From: Sclerurus mexicanus
Taxonomy: Eukaryota; Chordata; Aves; Passeriformes; Furnariidae
Length of the DNA stretch: 64,000 nt
Reading direction: 5' to 3'
Assembly (NCBI GenBank): GCA_013396755.1
Contig: VWZF01003842.1
Span: 1,403,442-1,467,441, forward strand
Part shown: one piece after another, positions 12,201 to 24,200 of the stretch
How positions within the stretch are numbered: position 1 is the stretch's first letter
Layout of the letters: the number at the start of each line of letters is the position of its first letter
Made by a program: the position numbers and the translations under genes
Notes under the pieces: model-generated
What the model was told of the DNA's origin: nothing
Seen by the model: only the letters and a program-made list of their open reading frames with translations
The model's database searches: none

Positions 12201-15200
12201 ATATTGGCGAGCGCTGCAATGTTGCAGGATCACGGAAGTTTGCTAAACTCATCATGGCAGGCAACTATGAAGTATACATTTTAACAATTATCGTTATAGC
12301 TGATGCCCTGATTTTTTTATTGCTCCAATGCACTATGTTATTAGTTGTTTGTTTTGCTGGTGCAAAGCAGTATTCTATACAAGTCACAAAAGTAAGAAAA
12401 CACAATTATTTATTTATTTTCTCACTGTTCTTTGTTTTTCTGCTGTACTAGCTCTTGATAGAAGTGTTTTACGGGGACTTTTTTTTTGACAAGTGTTAAA
12501 CATGACTTTCCCTTTTTAATTAAGTTATACAGCTGATGATGTTTCAGGAAACGTCCTGTCTGTACTGCATCTAGGGGTTGATTTACAGAGAAGGGAGGAA
12601 GGAAAGTGGGTGTAATCCCCTCTCTCAGCATACAGGATACATCTAACTTGGGATAGATTGTGACACTGTGCAGCCCTTGCTTTCTTTCCCTCCCTTCCTC
12701 AATCTTGGTCAGCATTATGGTTGCAATGTGGGTGTTCAGATAATTATGTAGGCTGGAGAAAAAGCTTTAGTTTTCTTTCTTAGCACTTGTGATTATTCTG
12801 CAGCTGGAAAAAATGTCAAATAGCCTCCAAAAGTTATGTACTCTGTGTTATAAACCTAAGCACCCTGTGTTGTGACAAACCAGAGTTTGTGATGCAAGAC
12901 TCTTATTTCATACCATCACAGAGACTATTTTCCTGTAATCTTGTGCAGTAAGAAGTCCTTGTTACCATGCAAATCTTAAATCGTTCAATTAAGCATATCA
13001 CCAACTGTCTACAGGCAATGACACTACCAACCCTTGAGGTCTCTGGTGTCATGTTTTATGAACAAACTAGTTATAAGTTCTCCCCTGCTAAGACCTGTTG
13101 TATATTGTTGTACATCACAGACCACTTCCTTATTTTCTTGTGGGATGTCTTACAAATTTTTAAGTTTTCAACTGCATGCTTAGTTTGGATAAGTGAAATG
13201 TTATCTTAAGAATAGCAAAGATTTTTTTTCTACTGACTGTTATTTTGGTTTTTGACTTTGTTCTTTAGGAAGCCCTAGGTGTAGCCAAATTGCAAGTTGA
13301 GATGGGAGCCCAGGTTCTTGACATCAATATGGATGATGGGATGCTGGATGGCCCCACTGCAATGACCAGATTTTGTAACTTGATTTCTTCAGAACCTGAT
13401 ATTGCAAAGGTTGTAATTGAGTCACAATAAAGAACATTTTCTTGAGTTGTAAGCTGCCTTTCAGAAAATATTCATACTGTTTTATTTAGTAACCAGTTTA
13501 GGTGCTTAATAAGCAGAGAGGAGAAGGTACTGTAATAGGGAAGCCCTTTGGGTGAAACAGAGGCTTTAACATTGTATGCTTTCATATAAGTATATGCCAG
13601 TCCTTTTCACTGGTTAGAAAAGCTGAATGCAGGCTCGTTTTACAGCAGTTTTGAGCCATAATCTATATACTTGCAGTGCATAACAGTATTGCTTTTCACA
13701 AAACTTAATGTTGCTATGGATATAGGATGGTTTTAAAAGGTAGTTCTGCAATGTGCATTTTCTAAAATGAGTATCTAATTCAGAAATACAAGATAATATA
13801 GGAGAAGCAGAGATCTCGATATGTGATTGAGTTGCCATGGAAGCTCTTGAGTTAAATTTGCTCCAAGTTTTGCATTTAAAGGCAAGTGAGTCTAGAAATA
13901 TCATGGAAACTTTTATTCATAAATGATGATTAATGTTATGTGCATTTTTATTTCCAAATGGAAAAACAGCATATAATTCATAACTTGTGTGCATTCTCTT
14001 GGCTTACTTCCCTGTTATTGACAGGTGCCATTATGCATTGACTCCTCAAACTTTTCAGTGATCGAAGCAGGTTTGAAATGTTGCCAAGGAAAATGCATTG
14101 TAAATAGCATCAGCCTGAAGGAAGGTGAGGAAGACTTTTTGGAGAAAGCAAGGAAAATTAAGTTATATGGAGCAGCTGTGGTTGTTATGGCTTTTGATGA
14201 AGTGGGGCAGGTAAGTGTCAATTTAAAGAAGAGGTATTTTTCTTCTAGAGTGTAAGGCTTCCTTACTCTTGTACAAGACAAAGTTGTTTTGTTTCATTGA
14301 CACAGTTGATTCAAAAAGGTCTGTATAACCTTAGCAGTAGTTTTGAACCTGATTTTTAGTGATTTCTTACATTGCTCACATGTTTAAGGAATCCAAGTGT
14401 AGCTCTGCTAGCACAAGAGCATATCTCTTGCTGTTCAGCCATGCCTAACTCTGCCTTCTTTCATAAAAGATATATTTAGTTCAGAAACTATGTTTTGCAG
14501 GAGAGTGGAATCTTTTTGAATTAATTTAGTTATGGCAAAACCCACATATTAAGCTTTGCATAGGATGATGAAACATTGAGCAATGAGATTTTTTTTATTA
14601 GTTGCGTCAAAAGTCTAGGTATAGGGGTGGTGATATTTTTAATACGAAAGTTGTATATATAATCCTTTTATAATATTTGTGATGTTCAAATTCTCAGCCT
14701 TGAGTCACTGGTGCTGTAAATGATTTCTGGAGAATTTATTTTTTGTGTAGTCTATAAGTTTCATGTCAGAATTCTTTTTCTTCACTAGGCAACAGAAACA
14801 GAAACCAAGATTGCAATCTGTTCCAGAGCTTATCATCTCCTTGTGGAAAAAGTGCACTTCAATCCAAATGATATAATATTTGACCCTAATATTTTAACCA
14901 TAGGAACTGGAATGGAAGAACATAACCTTTATGCCATAAATTTTATCAATGCTACTAAAACCATAAAAGTGAGTTGTAAGCTTATTTTAAGTTGAAATAT
15001 ATTGCTGAGATTACTTACAATCTCAAACTCCCATGAAACAGAAAAACTCCCGTCTCAAGAACAGCAACAAAACACTACTGCAAAATGTTACATATTTTAG
15101 ATTAGCAAGGGGGGACTGTTCTTCTGAAGTGCAACCATTCCCTAGTATTTCTGTGTTTTCAGTAGCACAACTTCAAATAGTTCTATAAATACATTTCAAT

Positions 15201-18200
15201 CCATTTTCTATACTGTAAATATACTGCCTTAATTAAGTGAGGTAACAAATCGCATTCATGTGCTAGCTAAAAGGACCTCTTTGAAGCTGCAAAAAGCTGC
15301 ATTTTTTAATAAAATGACTGTTTTGTTGAAAGGGATTTGTGCAGTAACCTGCCTTTTTATTTGGCTAAAATGTGTCTAAGGAAGTACAGCAGCAAAGAGC
15401 ATCACCCGAATACAGCCAAGGAAACTGCACTACTGGATTTCACAGGACACTTTGATAGGTCTGGAGATGCTCTGTCAGTAGCAGTCTGGGGCTTGAACAC
15501 ATGATAGGCTATTTTGTCATCACGGGGCTTCTGGAGGGGGGCTGCACCTTGAGCTTAGCTGCTCAGCTACAGCCTGCTCCTGAGACAGGCAAGCAGGCAG
15601 GCTGGCTGCTCCTATTTCCAGAGGAATGGGGAAAGGAAGAGCCAAAAGTAGGTGCATGGGGAAAGTACAGAATGCTGTAGTGGGAGGAGTGATGCATTCA
15701 GAATAGCACCTATGGCTATGGAAACCACAGCAGCTGCTTACACAGGCTGGGTCTTTCCTTTATTTGCATATTTTTCTGCAGAGATTTGAATTACTTTTTA
15801 TGAATTTGTTTAAGGATCTGGAACAGGGAAGAGAGAAAGGGTGCATAGCCAATGCACTGAACTCAGGGGCCAACAATTTTTGAGCTGAATCCTTTGATTA
15901 GATTTCCTTTTTGGAAAGTACTTTTCTAAAAATCTATGTGCACTTCCTCTAGGAAACACTGCCAGGAGCCAGGATAAGTGGAGGTCTTTCCAATCTGTCT
16001 TTCTCCTTTCGGGGAATGGATGCCATTCGAGAAGCAATGCATGGAGTGTTCCTTTACCATGCAATTAAGGTACGATGTGCTTTTGGCTTCCATATGCCCA
16101 CTTGGCAGATGTGCAGTGCTATGTCTGACAGTCCTGTCTGGGGGATTCTGTATGGTTTTTTTCAGTATGGCATGGACATGGGAATTGTGAATGCTGGGAA
16201 TCTGCCAGTGTATGATGATATCCACAAGGAATTACTACAGCTGTGTGAGAATCTAATCTGGAACAAAGATCCTGATGCGACAGAGAAACTTTTACATTAT
16301 GCTCAGGTAACTTTCAGTTTTAAACTTTGACTAGTAGTTAGTTTAGCACCTGGTCCTGAACACCTCATTGCAGATGATAGGTAAAACAGCCTATAAACTG
16401 CATGTGTCAATGTAACAGTGGGTGTTAGGATTTACTAATGATATTACAAGTGGTTCAGTTTTTAATACAGAATAAAAAGAGAAATCTGTGGTAGATGGAG
16501 CCTCTCCAATTTCATAGGTGCCATGAAAGATCCTATCTCAGAGTTCTTCATATGCTTCAGGAGACCAAGCCATATAGGCATTCCTTATAAACAAAACAAA
16601 AAAGCAACACCCAAAAATATACAAAGCAAAAAAATCCCAAACAAACTTCTGCCAAACATAGAAAACCCTCACAAACCAACAAAAACCAAAACACCACAGA
16701 AAAGGCCAACCCATAACCCAGCACCACGCTCTTGGTACTGGAATTTTATTGACAAGTGCACTGTAGAAGACAAAGTAAACATGTCTATCTGGTAGTAAAG
16801 GTTTGCTTAGAGTATATGTAAAAGGTGAAGTAGTTGCTTGTGGCTGTGCTACAGATTTCCAGTTCATGTAACGTGTCAAGAGTGAGGATCAGCTATTTAG
16901 TGTTTTTGAAATGTAATGATGGTGGAGGTAAAAGACAAAGATTACACACCTGAAGGTTTCCAGATTATCATCCACAAGACAACTGGTGAAATCCTGTTCT
17001 GAACAGAAGATATAGCAAAAATCTCGTTGGGTTAGGTGGTTTTTAGATTCAAGTGCACAGGAAAGTTTGTGTGTCTGTTTTGTAGCTCCTGGAGGTATTA
17101 GTTCTGTGCAGAGTCTCATTTGGTTTGTAGTTTACCCTGTAGTGGTGCATGCTTTATAGTAACAGTGGCAACATGTTAAAAACCAGTACAGGAAGACACT
17201 CTCTATCCCTTGTAATTAGGCTGTTTTAGGGTGCTCATGGAGTCTAATCAATTCACCTGAGAGTGATCTTGTCTGTATAAGCACAGTTGCACCATTGGGG
17301 TATTTGGGGTTGCATAAAGAGGAAGAAAAGAAAGGAGAATTAGAAAGGAATTCCTTAAGCAGCGTTCTGCAGAAGGCAGAATGTAAATTTAAATGGAGCA
17401 TGAAAAGTAGAAATGAAAGTGGATGATGACTCCTAGGTCTCTTAAGTTTGGGAAGCTGTTGTTGGAATCTCTGCTTTTATTTGTGGTGGTGGTTTTATTG
17501 TGGGAGTAAAATAGCCCAGTTGCAAAAAAGAGGAACTTAATCCTTGAAGATTTAGGGGATCAGTCTTCATTTGAAGTTTGAAATTAAAACACATTTTCCA
17601 TGAAGTATATAGCTGCAGATATTCTCAAACTGAAACTTTGTACCATTTATGACAATGGGAGTTGTGCTTCCAAAGGCAGGTTTTTTTATCCTCAGCATTT
17701 GGTATAATCATCTGTTTTTAAAGATCTGCATATAGTGCTTGACACTGTAGTCCCTGCATGCCCACTCTACAGCTTCATGTTATTTTCAGGTTGGAATGAA
17801 AAAACCTTGCTAAAGTGTCTGGCCAGAGTCTGAGGAGCACGTGGTACTGTTTCAGTGAGACATGGAACAGCTGAAGTAGAAAGGGACCTCTGGAAATCAT
17901 CTAGTACAGCCCCCCTGCTCAAAGCAGGGCTAGCCAAGAGCAGGTTGCTCAGGGACATGTCCAGTCAAATTTTTCATATAACTTAGAATGAGGACTCTAC
18001 AATGTCTCCAGGCAACATTTTCCTTCTTTCATTCCCATTTTACAAACTAGACATATGAGGGTAATAAGATTAGGCAACAAGAATCTGTGAAGTTAGCTAA
18101 CAGTCATATAAACATGAATGAAAACTTGTTCTGGTTTCTGTTCCCATGAGTGAGATCTTGTTTTCATTGCTTTATTTTTAAAAACTTGCTGATGAGCATG

Positions 18201-21200
18201 CAGAAGTAAAGGAGGTTCATAAGGCTTGAAAGAGGTCAGATTAAGTCCAGTAACTGAGTGAGGAAAAGAAATTACTTGCCTGAAGTGTGATGACTGAATT
18301 AGTGGATAGGGCTCTTCCATGTGCCTTCCTGGAGTGGGTGAACTTTCTTGTACTGTGAAGCTGTTTTGGCCTCTGTGTTCATAGCCAAAGGGAGCATGAG
18401 TGTGAGACAAAGAGAATATGGGGTGGTTTGTGCATGACAAACAGTAGTTTTGTAGGCTGCCTGATTGAAAACACATCTGTGATATGGAATAACATAACCT
18501 ATTCCAGCAGAAACTGAATTAGAGCCAAATTAATTAGAATTTGAAAATTAAGTGTAATGTGTGGGCTAGAAACCAATTTAAATTATGTTCCCAGAAGTAA
18601 AACCCTTAGGACGAGTAATTTCATTATCAAACTGCTCTCTCTTTTTTATTTTTCAGTAATTTTTTTTCTTTATTTTGTTTACATTTTCACTGAGGTATGT
18701 ACTCTTTGAGATGTAGACCCCATAAGTGCCTGTAGTACACCACAAATGTTTGCAACATGATTCACATATATATAAAACGCCTTTTGAATAGTCTAAAATT
18801 ATTTTATGAGTCAGTACTTGGAATTATCCTCACTTTTCTAAAAGTAAAGTCCATAATTGTAGTTTTTATGCTTGCAAGCTGCTATGGATGTCTTTCTTTT
18901 ATAGAATCATGCCCAAGGAGGAAAAAAAGTTGTACAGACTGATGAGTGGCGTAAAAGCTCTGTGGAGGAAAGACTGGAATATGCTCTCATAAAGGTGAAT
19001 CTATGTGGAAAACTGTCCTACCCATCAGCTCTCAGAGCCGTGATCTCAGCTCAGTCTTTAAGAGATGTATTTGGCTTTTAAAATTCTTCAGCTGCCATTC
19101 TTTAACAAGCTATTGATAATGAATAATGTATTTATCTGATCTATTTAACTTCAATAACACAAAAAACTGTATCTTTAAACTTCACAAGTTGAGGTCTTTG
19201 ACCCTTAATATTTTATTCCAGTAGTGCTGTTAGAAACGTACTGGTTTTACTTTGTGACATACTGCTTTTACTTCCTAGGCGTTTTTTTGGTCCTTTAGTA
19301 GTGCTGCAGTGAGTGGCACTTGTGCTGTGGAAAGCAATCTTTGAGTGTTGGGTTTTTCTTATGGTATGGTTAAGAAAAATTAACAAGTCTGTTAATACTG
19401 GGGACTTGCTTTGAATAACTTTATGTGCCCAAGAACTTCAGTGTTTTGTTTCTTAAGAAAGCTTATTTTCAGTACACATTTGAGATATTCTCAAAGACTA
19501 GTAGTATCTAAAGTATCTACTTGTACTTTACGTGTGGTTTTTGTTGTTGGTTTTTTGTTTTGTTGTTTTTTTTTTTTTTTTGCAGGGAAGGCAACTAAAT
19601 AAAAGTTGTATTTCTAGCAAGATGAAAGGTTCTCAATTTTTTTTCCCAGGGCATTGAGAAGTATGTCACTGCAGATACAGAAGAAGCAAGATTAAATCAG
19701 GAAAAATATCCCAGACCTCTAAATGTAATTGAAGGACCTTTGATGAATGGCATGAAAATTGTTGGTGATCTTTTTGGTGCTGGAAAGATGTTTCTGCCTC
19801 AGGTAATGAGAATATAATTTCATGTATTGTCCTATTTTGAAAAAAATTAGGATTGTAAAATGTAGCCAAAACATTCTATGCTGGCTGTTTTTTCAGACAG
19901 AGCATAGGAATTTAAAAAATCCAGGTTCTGCTAAGAAGCAGCCATTTCCATATTTTACTTTCGAACTTGACTTACTTTATGTAGTTTCTTTATGTGTTTG
20001 TTTCCTTTCTTCCTAAGTGTTTTTGCTTTTTTTGAAATGCAGTTTTCAGTCTGAGCCCATGAAAAAGAGCAAGAGAGAAGAAAGATCCAAATAAAAATTA
20101 CTGTATTTAGCAACTTTCAAGTGTGGGCCCATTTGGCTGTGAGTGGTCCAGAAGGCTGCACTACGAAAGGAAATGTCATGTGTAGACCCTTAGCCCCGTA
20201 AGCCCAGCAGCCTGCTGCCACAGAATGATCTGCAAAGCTGGCACTTGGTTCTGCAAATGAAGTTTAATTTGTTGCTTGAATAGGTATAAGAGAAAGCTAA
20301 GAGAACACCGAGGCTGTTCCTATACCTTGTCTTTATTGTTTATTCCACTTCCCTCCTTTATCTACAGGTGATAAAGTCTGCTCGAGTTATGAAGAAAGCA
20401 GTTGGCCACCTTATTCCCTACATGGAAAAAGAAAGAGAGGAAAGGAGAGCCAAACAAGGCAGTGTAGAGGAAGAGGCAAGATACAGTTCCTTGAAACTCT
20501 GTCACAACTTGCTCTGACAAATACAGGAATTACTTATTACTAATTACTTGTATTATCTGGAGAGTTGATGCCATTGTACGCAAACTGACAATCTTGGCAT
20601 AATTTAAAGTAGGCCTGAAATTCATAAAGTGCAGATTTTGTGGAACACTGCTTGGTGTGTTCCTAAGCTGTTGTCACAAGTTTCCTGAACAGTGCCACAA
20701 GCCTTTGTAGGCTCTTTATACCACTGTTACTAATGTCTTGCATTTTTCTAGGCATCTAATTCTGGTGTTGCTCATTCATGATAACTCTAACTTTGTGGTG
20801 GATTTTGCCACTTGCTTCTGCCCTCAGTGAACTCTGTAACTTCCTTTTCCATGTTCAAAGCCTGTCACCATTTCTCGTTATTCAGCTCTTCCCTTCTCCA
20901 TAGCCCTGATCATTCTCCCAGCTAAAAACCCTATTTCTCCCACCCTTTTTCTTCATAGATTGTGACTTCAAAACCTCCTGTTATGATAGAATAGTGTGCT
21001 CATTGCACATGTAGCCATGACCAACTTGCAGGGGAAAAATGTTTATGAGAACAGAGTTTGAGTATAGTTGTCTTCTCATATGTGTATTTTGTCCCCAGTT
21101 TCTGAAAATTACTTTTTATCTAATATATAAAATGTATTTTAAAATACCCAGTGATTTTCAGATCCTCGTGGGCCTTTGCTTTATTGCATTTCCTGTTTCG

Positions 21201-24200
21201 CAGCCAACAGCTGGTGATGCCTAAGAATAGTTTTATCAACTACCTGTGAATATACTTGAAGTAATTGCTTCCAAATTTGGTAAATGGAATATGTGATAGG
21301 AGCACCAGAAAATGTGCCTTTTGTCCATACTAACAAGATTGTATTCAGTAGAAAAGAGAGGTGAGATGAATTGGACAAATGAATTGGATAAAATCCCATT
21401 TTAAATACTCATGTATGCTGGTTCTACTATATTTATAATGTGATAGGTGCTTACAGTTTTGGCTGTTAAGTATTTTTCTTTTTCTCTTGTCTTTGTCTGA
21501 CTATCAAATTTAGGTTTGACGTGCATTTACTTTTTTTTAGTCCTGTGGAACCTTACCTTGTCTTTATGAGTTCTCAGAGACAATAGCTGTAATCAGAATC
21601 TGGTTTTTAACACACACACATGAAAAAGGAAGAACAGCAGAATTTCTCTAAACTGATAATTATGTATTTCCTTTGGCTTCCCTTCTCTGGATTTTTGAAT
21701 GTTTCCTAATTTTTCCCTTGAAATCGTCTTACACAGTATCTTTCTACTTGCTATGCATATGTTGTGGAATCGTCTAGCATAAGTGTAACAAATACAGCAA
21801 ATAATTTGGAAAGAAAAATGGCCTGGTAATCAAACCTGACTAATCGTAATGGAAGAAGGAGAATGCCTGGTCTCTTTTCCCATGCTCTTTCTGGATCCCT
21901 GCTCTGCTATATCTCAAGTGGGTCTCTTCTCTGGCTGTCATGAGTTACCTATATGTCATCTCTCTCCAGCTCATGCTGTTCTCTTTTAATGCAGATGACA
22001 ATGCTGGTATTTGGCACCTTCTGGTTTGTTTTGATGCTGTTTGAAGTCATTGAGAATTGTTGTCTGTTGCTTCTATGAGCACTGGATTAGGATCTTTTCT
22101 GAACCCTTTGGTACTTAATTCTCTGGTTAAGAGAAGTGAAGAGGAATTTGGGAGGTTCTTAAAAAGGTAGCAAACACTCTTGATAAGAGTGTAGATGTTT
22201 TGGTGCCTGAGGAGAACAGGAAGGAAAAGGCAGGACTTCTGTCCTCCTGCTTCCCTCTACCTTCTGATGGAAAGGGATTTAGTGCCTTCCTCCTAGAAAA
22301 ATATGTTGTCACTGTATAGAGAATTGGTGAGAGAGAGAAAAACAGCTGCATCTGTCTCCAAAGTTCGATGTTGACTTGAGGGAAAATGATTTGCAGACTC
22401 TGATAACTGATCTGTCTGATGTTACCCAGACTCCTGTAACCTCCAGGACAGTTTTAGTCACAGACTGCCAGGAAATGCAAGGCATTGATAGTTACATTTG
22501 AGGATAAATAGCTGTAGCTGTGGATCTCCATCAAGATTAAAACAAGCCCTTTGGATGCGTGCCCAGAACTTGAGGACCTCCTTGCTTAAGACAATTGAAA
22601 TCACAGTGTGCCCTAAATAGGGTTTATTTAAAGTGGCATGTGCTCTGGCCCATGTTGTTTGCTGCCCAGCACAGATTTTTCTTCCTCTCATGTGCAAATC
22701 CAATTTTTATTATTTTTTTATATCAATCACTAATTAAATCATCAGTAGTTATTAGGTGTGATACAATGTGGGGCAGCACTTTTTGTTCTTTCCCCTGTCC
22801 TTGATTAATCTCTTTCCCTAGTTTTGTCTTACATTCCAAGAGTATATTTTCAACTGCTAAATTTTTTGTTGACGTACTGTGATGGCTGACTTGGAGAGCT
22901 CCATTTTGACTTCACTCTTCTCCAGTCTTCTGTAAAACAGAAGCACTGGGAAAATAATAGGTTTTAATAACCAGCAGCATTGGTGAGGATCCAGAGATTT
23001 TATTTAACAAGTGTGTTAGGACCATGGGAAATAGTAGTATCACTCTTTGTAATCTATAAAGATTTTTTTTAACCCATAATATTGCAACTACAGAAGGCAA
23101 TGTAGGTTCATGAAATAGACAGCTACTCAATACATCCAGAAATATAACATGTTTCATAGAAGGATTTAATCATCCAGTTCTGCCATCTGCAAAGGAGATG
23201 AGATACTGTCTGGAAAAATATTTTGTAATTTTGCATATAATATGCTCTGTGCAATTTAAGTAGTTGCTTACTGGCACTGTGATCCTGCACCAACTCAGAC
23301 GTACCACTGTTATAGCCTGGAGCTGCTCCAAATGACAACAGTGATTATACAACTAAAAATGTATTGCCAAGTCCTGTGTCCTGGTGGAGAACTGCTGTGG
23401 GAAGTTGCACTGTTGTGCTGCTGGTAGCACCCTTTTTCAGGCTTAATGCCATCTAACCTAGGACCTTCTTGTGACAGAACACCTTCCCTTCTTCAAGAAG
23501 ATCCATCTCCTAGCCCGTTTGTTCAGCTTGGGTAGTCTGAAGTAGTGTGATCACTGCACTAAAACGTCTCCCTTGCTATTCCTGTTGCATTAAAAAAAAA
23601 TATCTCTTTGCTTTTGCTATTTCCTTTAATTTTCCTCCTAATTTTGCTAATTCCTCATTCTTCTCAGCATTGCATTGAAAGATAGATTTTAATGCACGGA
23701 CAGGCATGTGATTAGACCAAAAGGGCATGAATACTCATAAATATTTAATCTCTTTAATCTCTTTATTGGTGAGATGCGTATTTGGAGCAGAGGTACCTTA
23801 GGAGTTCAGTTATTGCACTGCACAAAATGCTATCCAGATCTGAAATTGTTTTATCTGCTATTTGTTTTTTTACACACAGATTTTTGAGTAACATCCATTC
23901 CATTTGCAAGAATATTTCATGTGCAAGTTTCTATTACCTGGATCTTTTAAAATAGTTTTTATTATTTACTGTGTTATCTCCACTCTGCTTTGCAATTAAC
24001 TACAGAAGTAGTCTGGGGCATACATTAGCATTGCAGTGTTGATGAATCTGTACGAACATACCAAGGCTTCTGAGTAATTTAACTCTTGTGTTATTTCTTC
24101 AACTTCAGGATCCTTATCAGGGTACAATAGTATTAGCAACTGTGAAAGGAGATGTACATGATATCGGCAAGAACATTGTGGGAGTTGTTCTGGGCTGCAA

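Larger units (their letters stand above)
8766..15952 (+). other. MTR introns between exons 7 and 15 of window
   Basis: Introns 8766-9092, 9155-9965, 10034-10950, 11028-12158, 12272-13268, 13410-14024, 14211-14788 and 14969-15952. T/G-rich low-complexity tracts occur at 9244-9262 and 10573-10612. A GC-richer patch at 15520-15640 contains short cagg and ggct repeats. No transposon was recognised with confidence. Confidence 0.75.
16307..18904 (+). other. MTR intron, 2598 bp, with A/C tract and CR1
   Basis: Donor gtaact, acceptor cttttatag. Holds an A/C-rich tract (16588-16730) and a CR1 fragment (17863-18035). Nothing was recognised in the remainder. Confidence 0.8.

Noticed and set aside
16070..16330. 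Open frames spanning the 96-bp intron and next exon
   Set aside because: They run in frames other than the MTR frame and are shadows of the exons at 15953 and 16166.
20464..20470. GT inside exon 19 as a normal donor instead of the GC donor
   Set aside because: Joining there to 24109 puts the cobalamin domain in the wrong frame and loses the conserved VEEE end.
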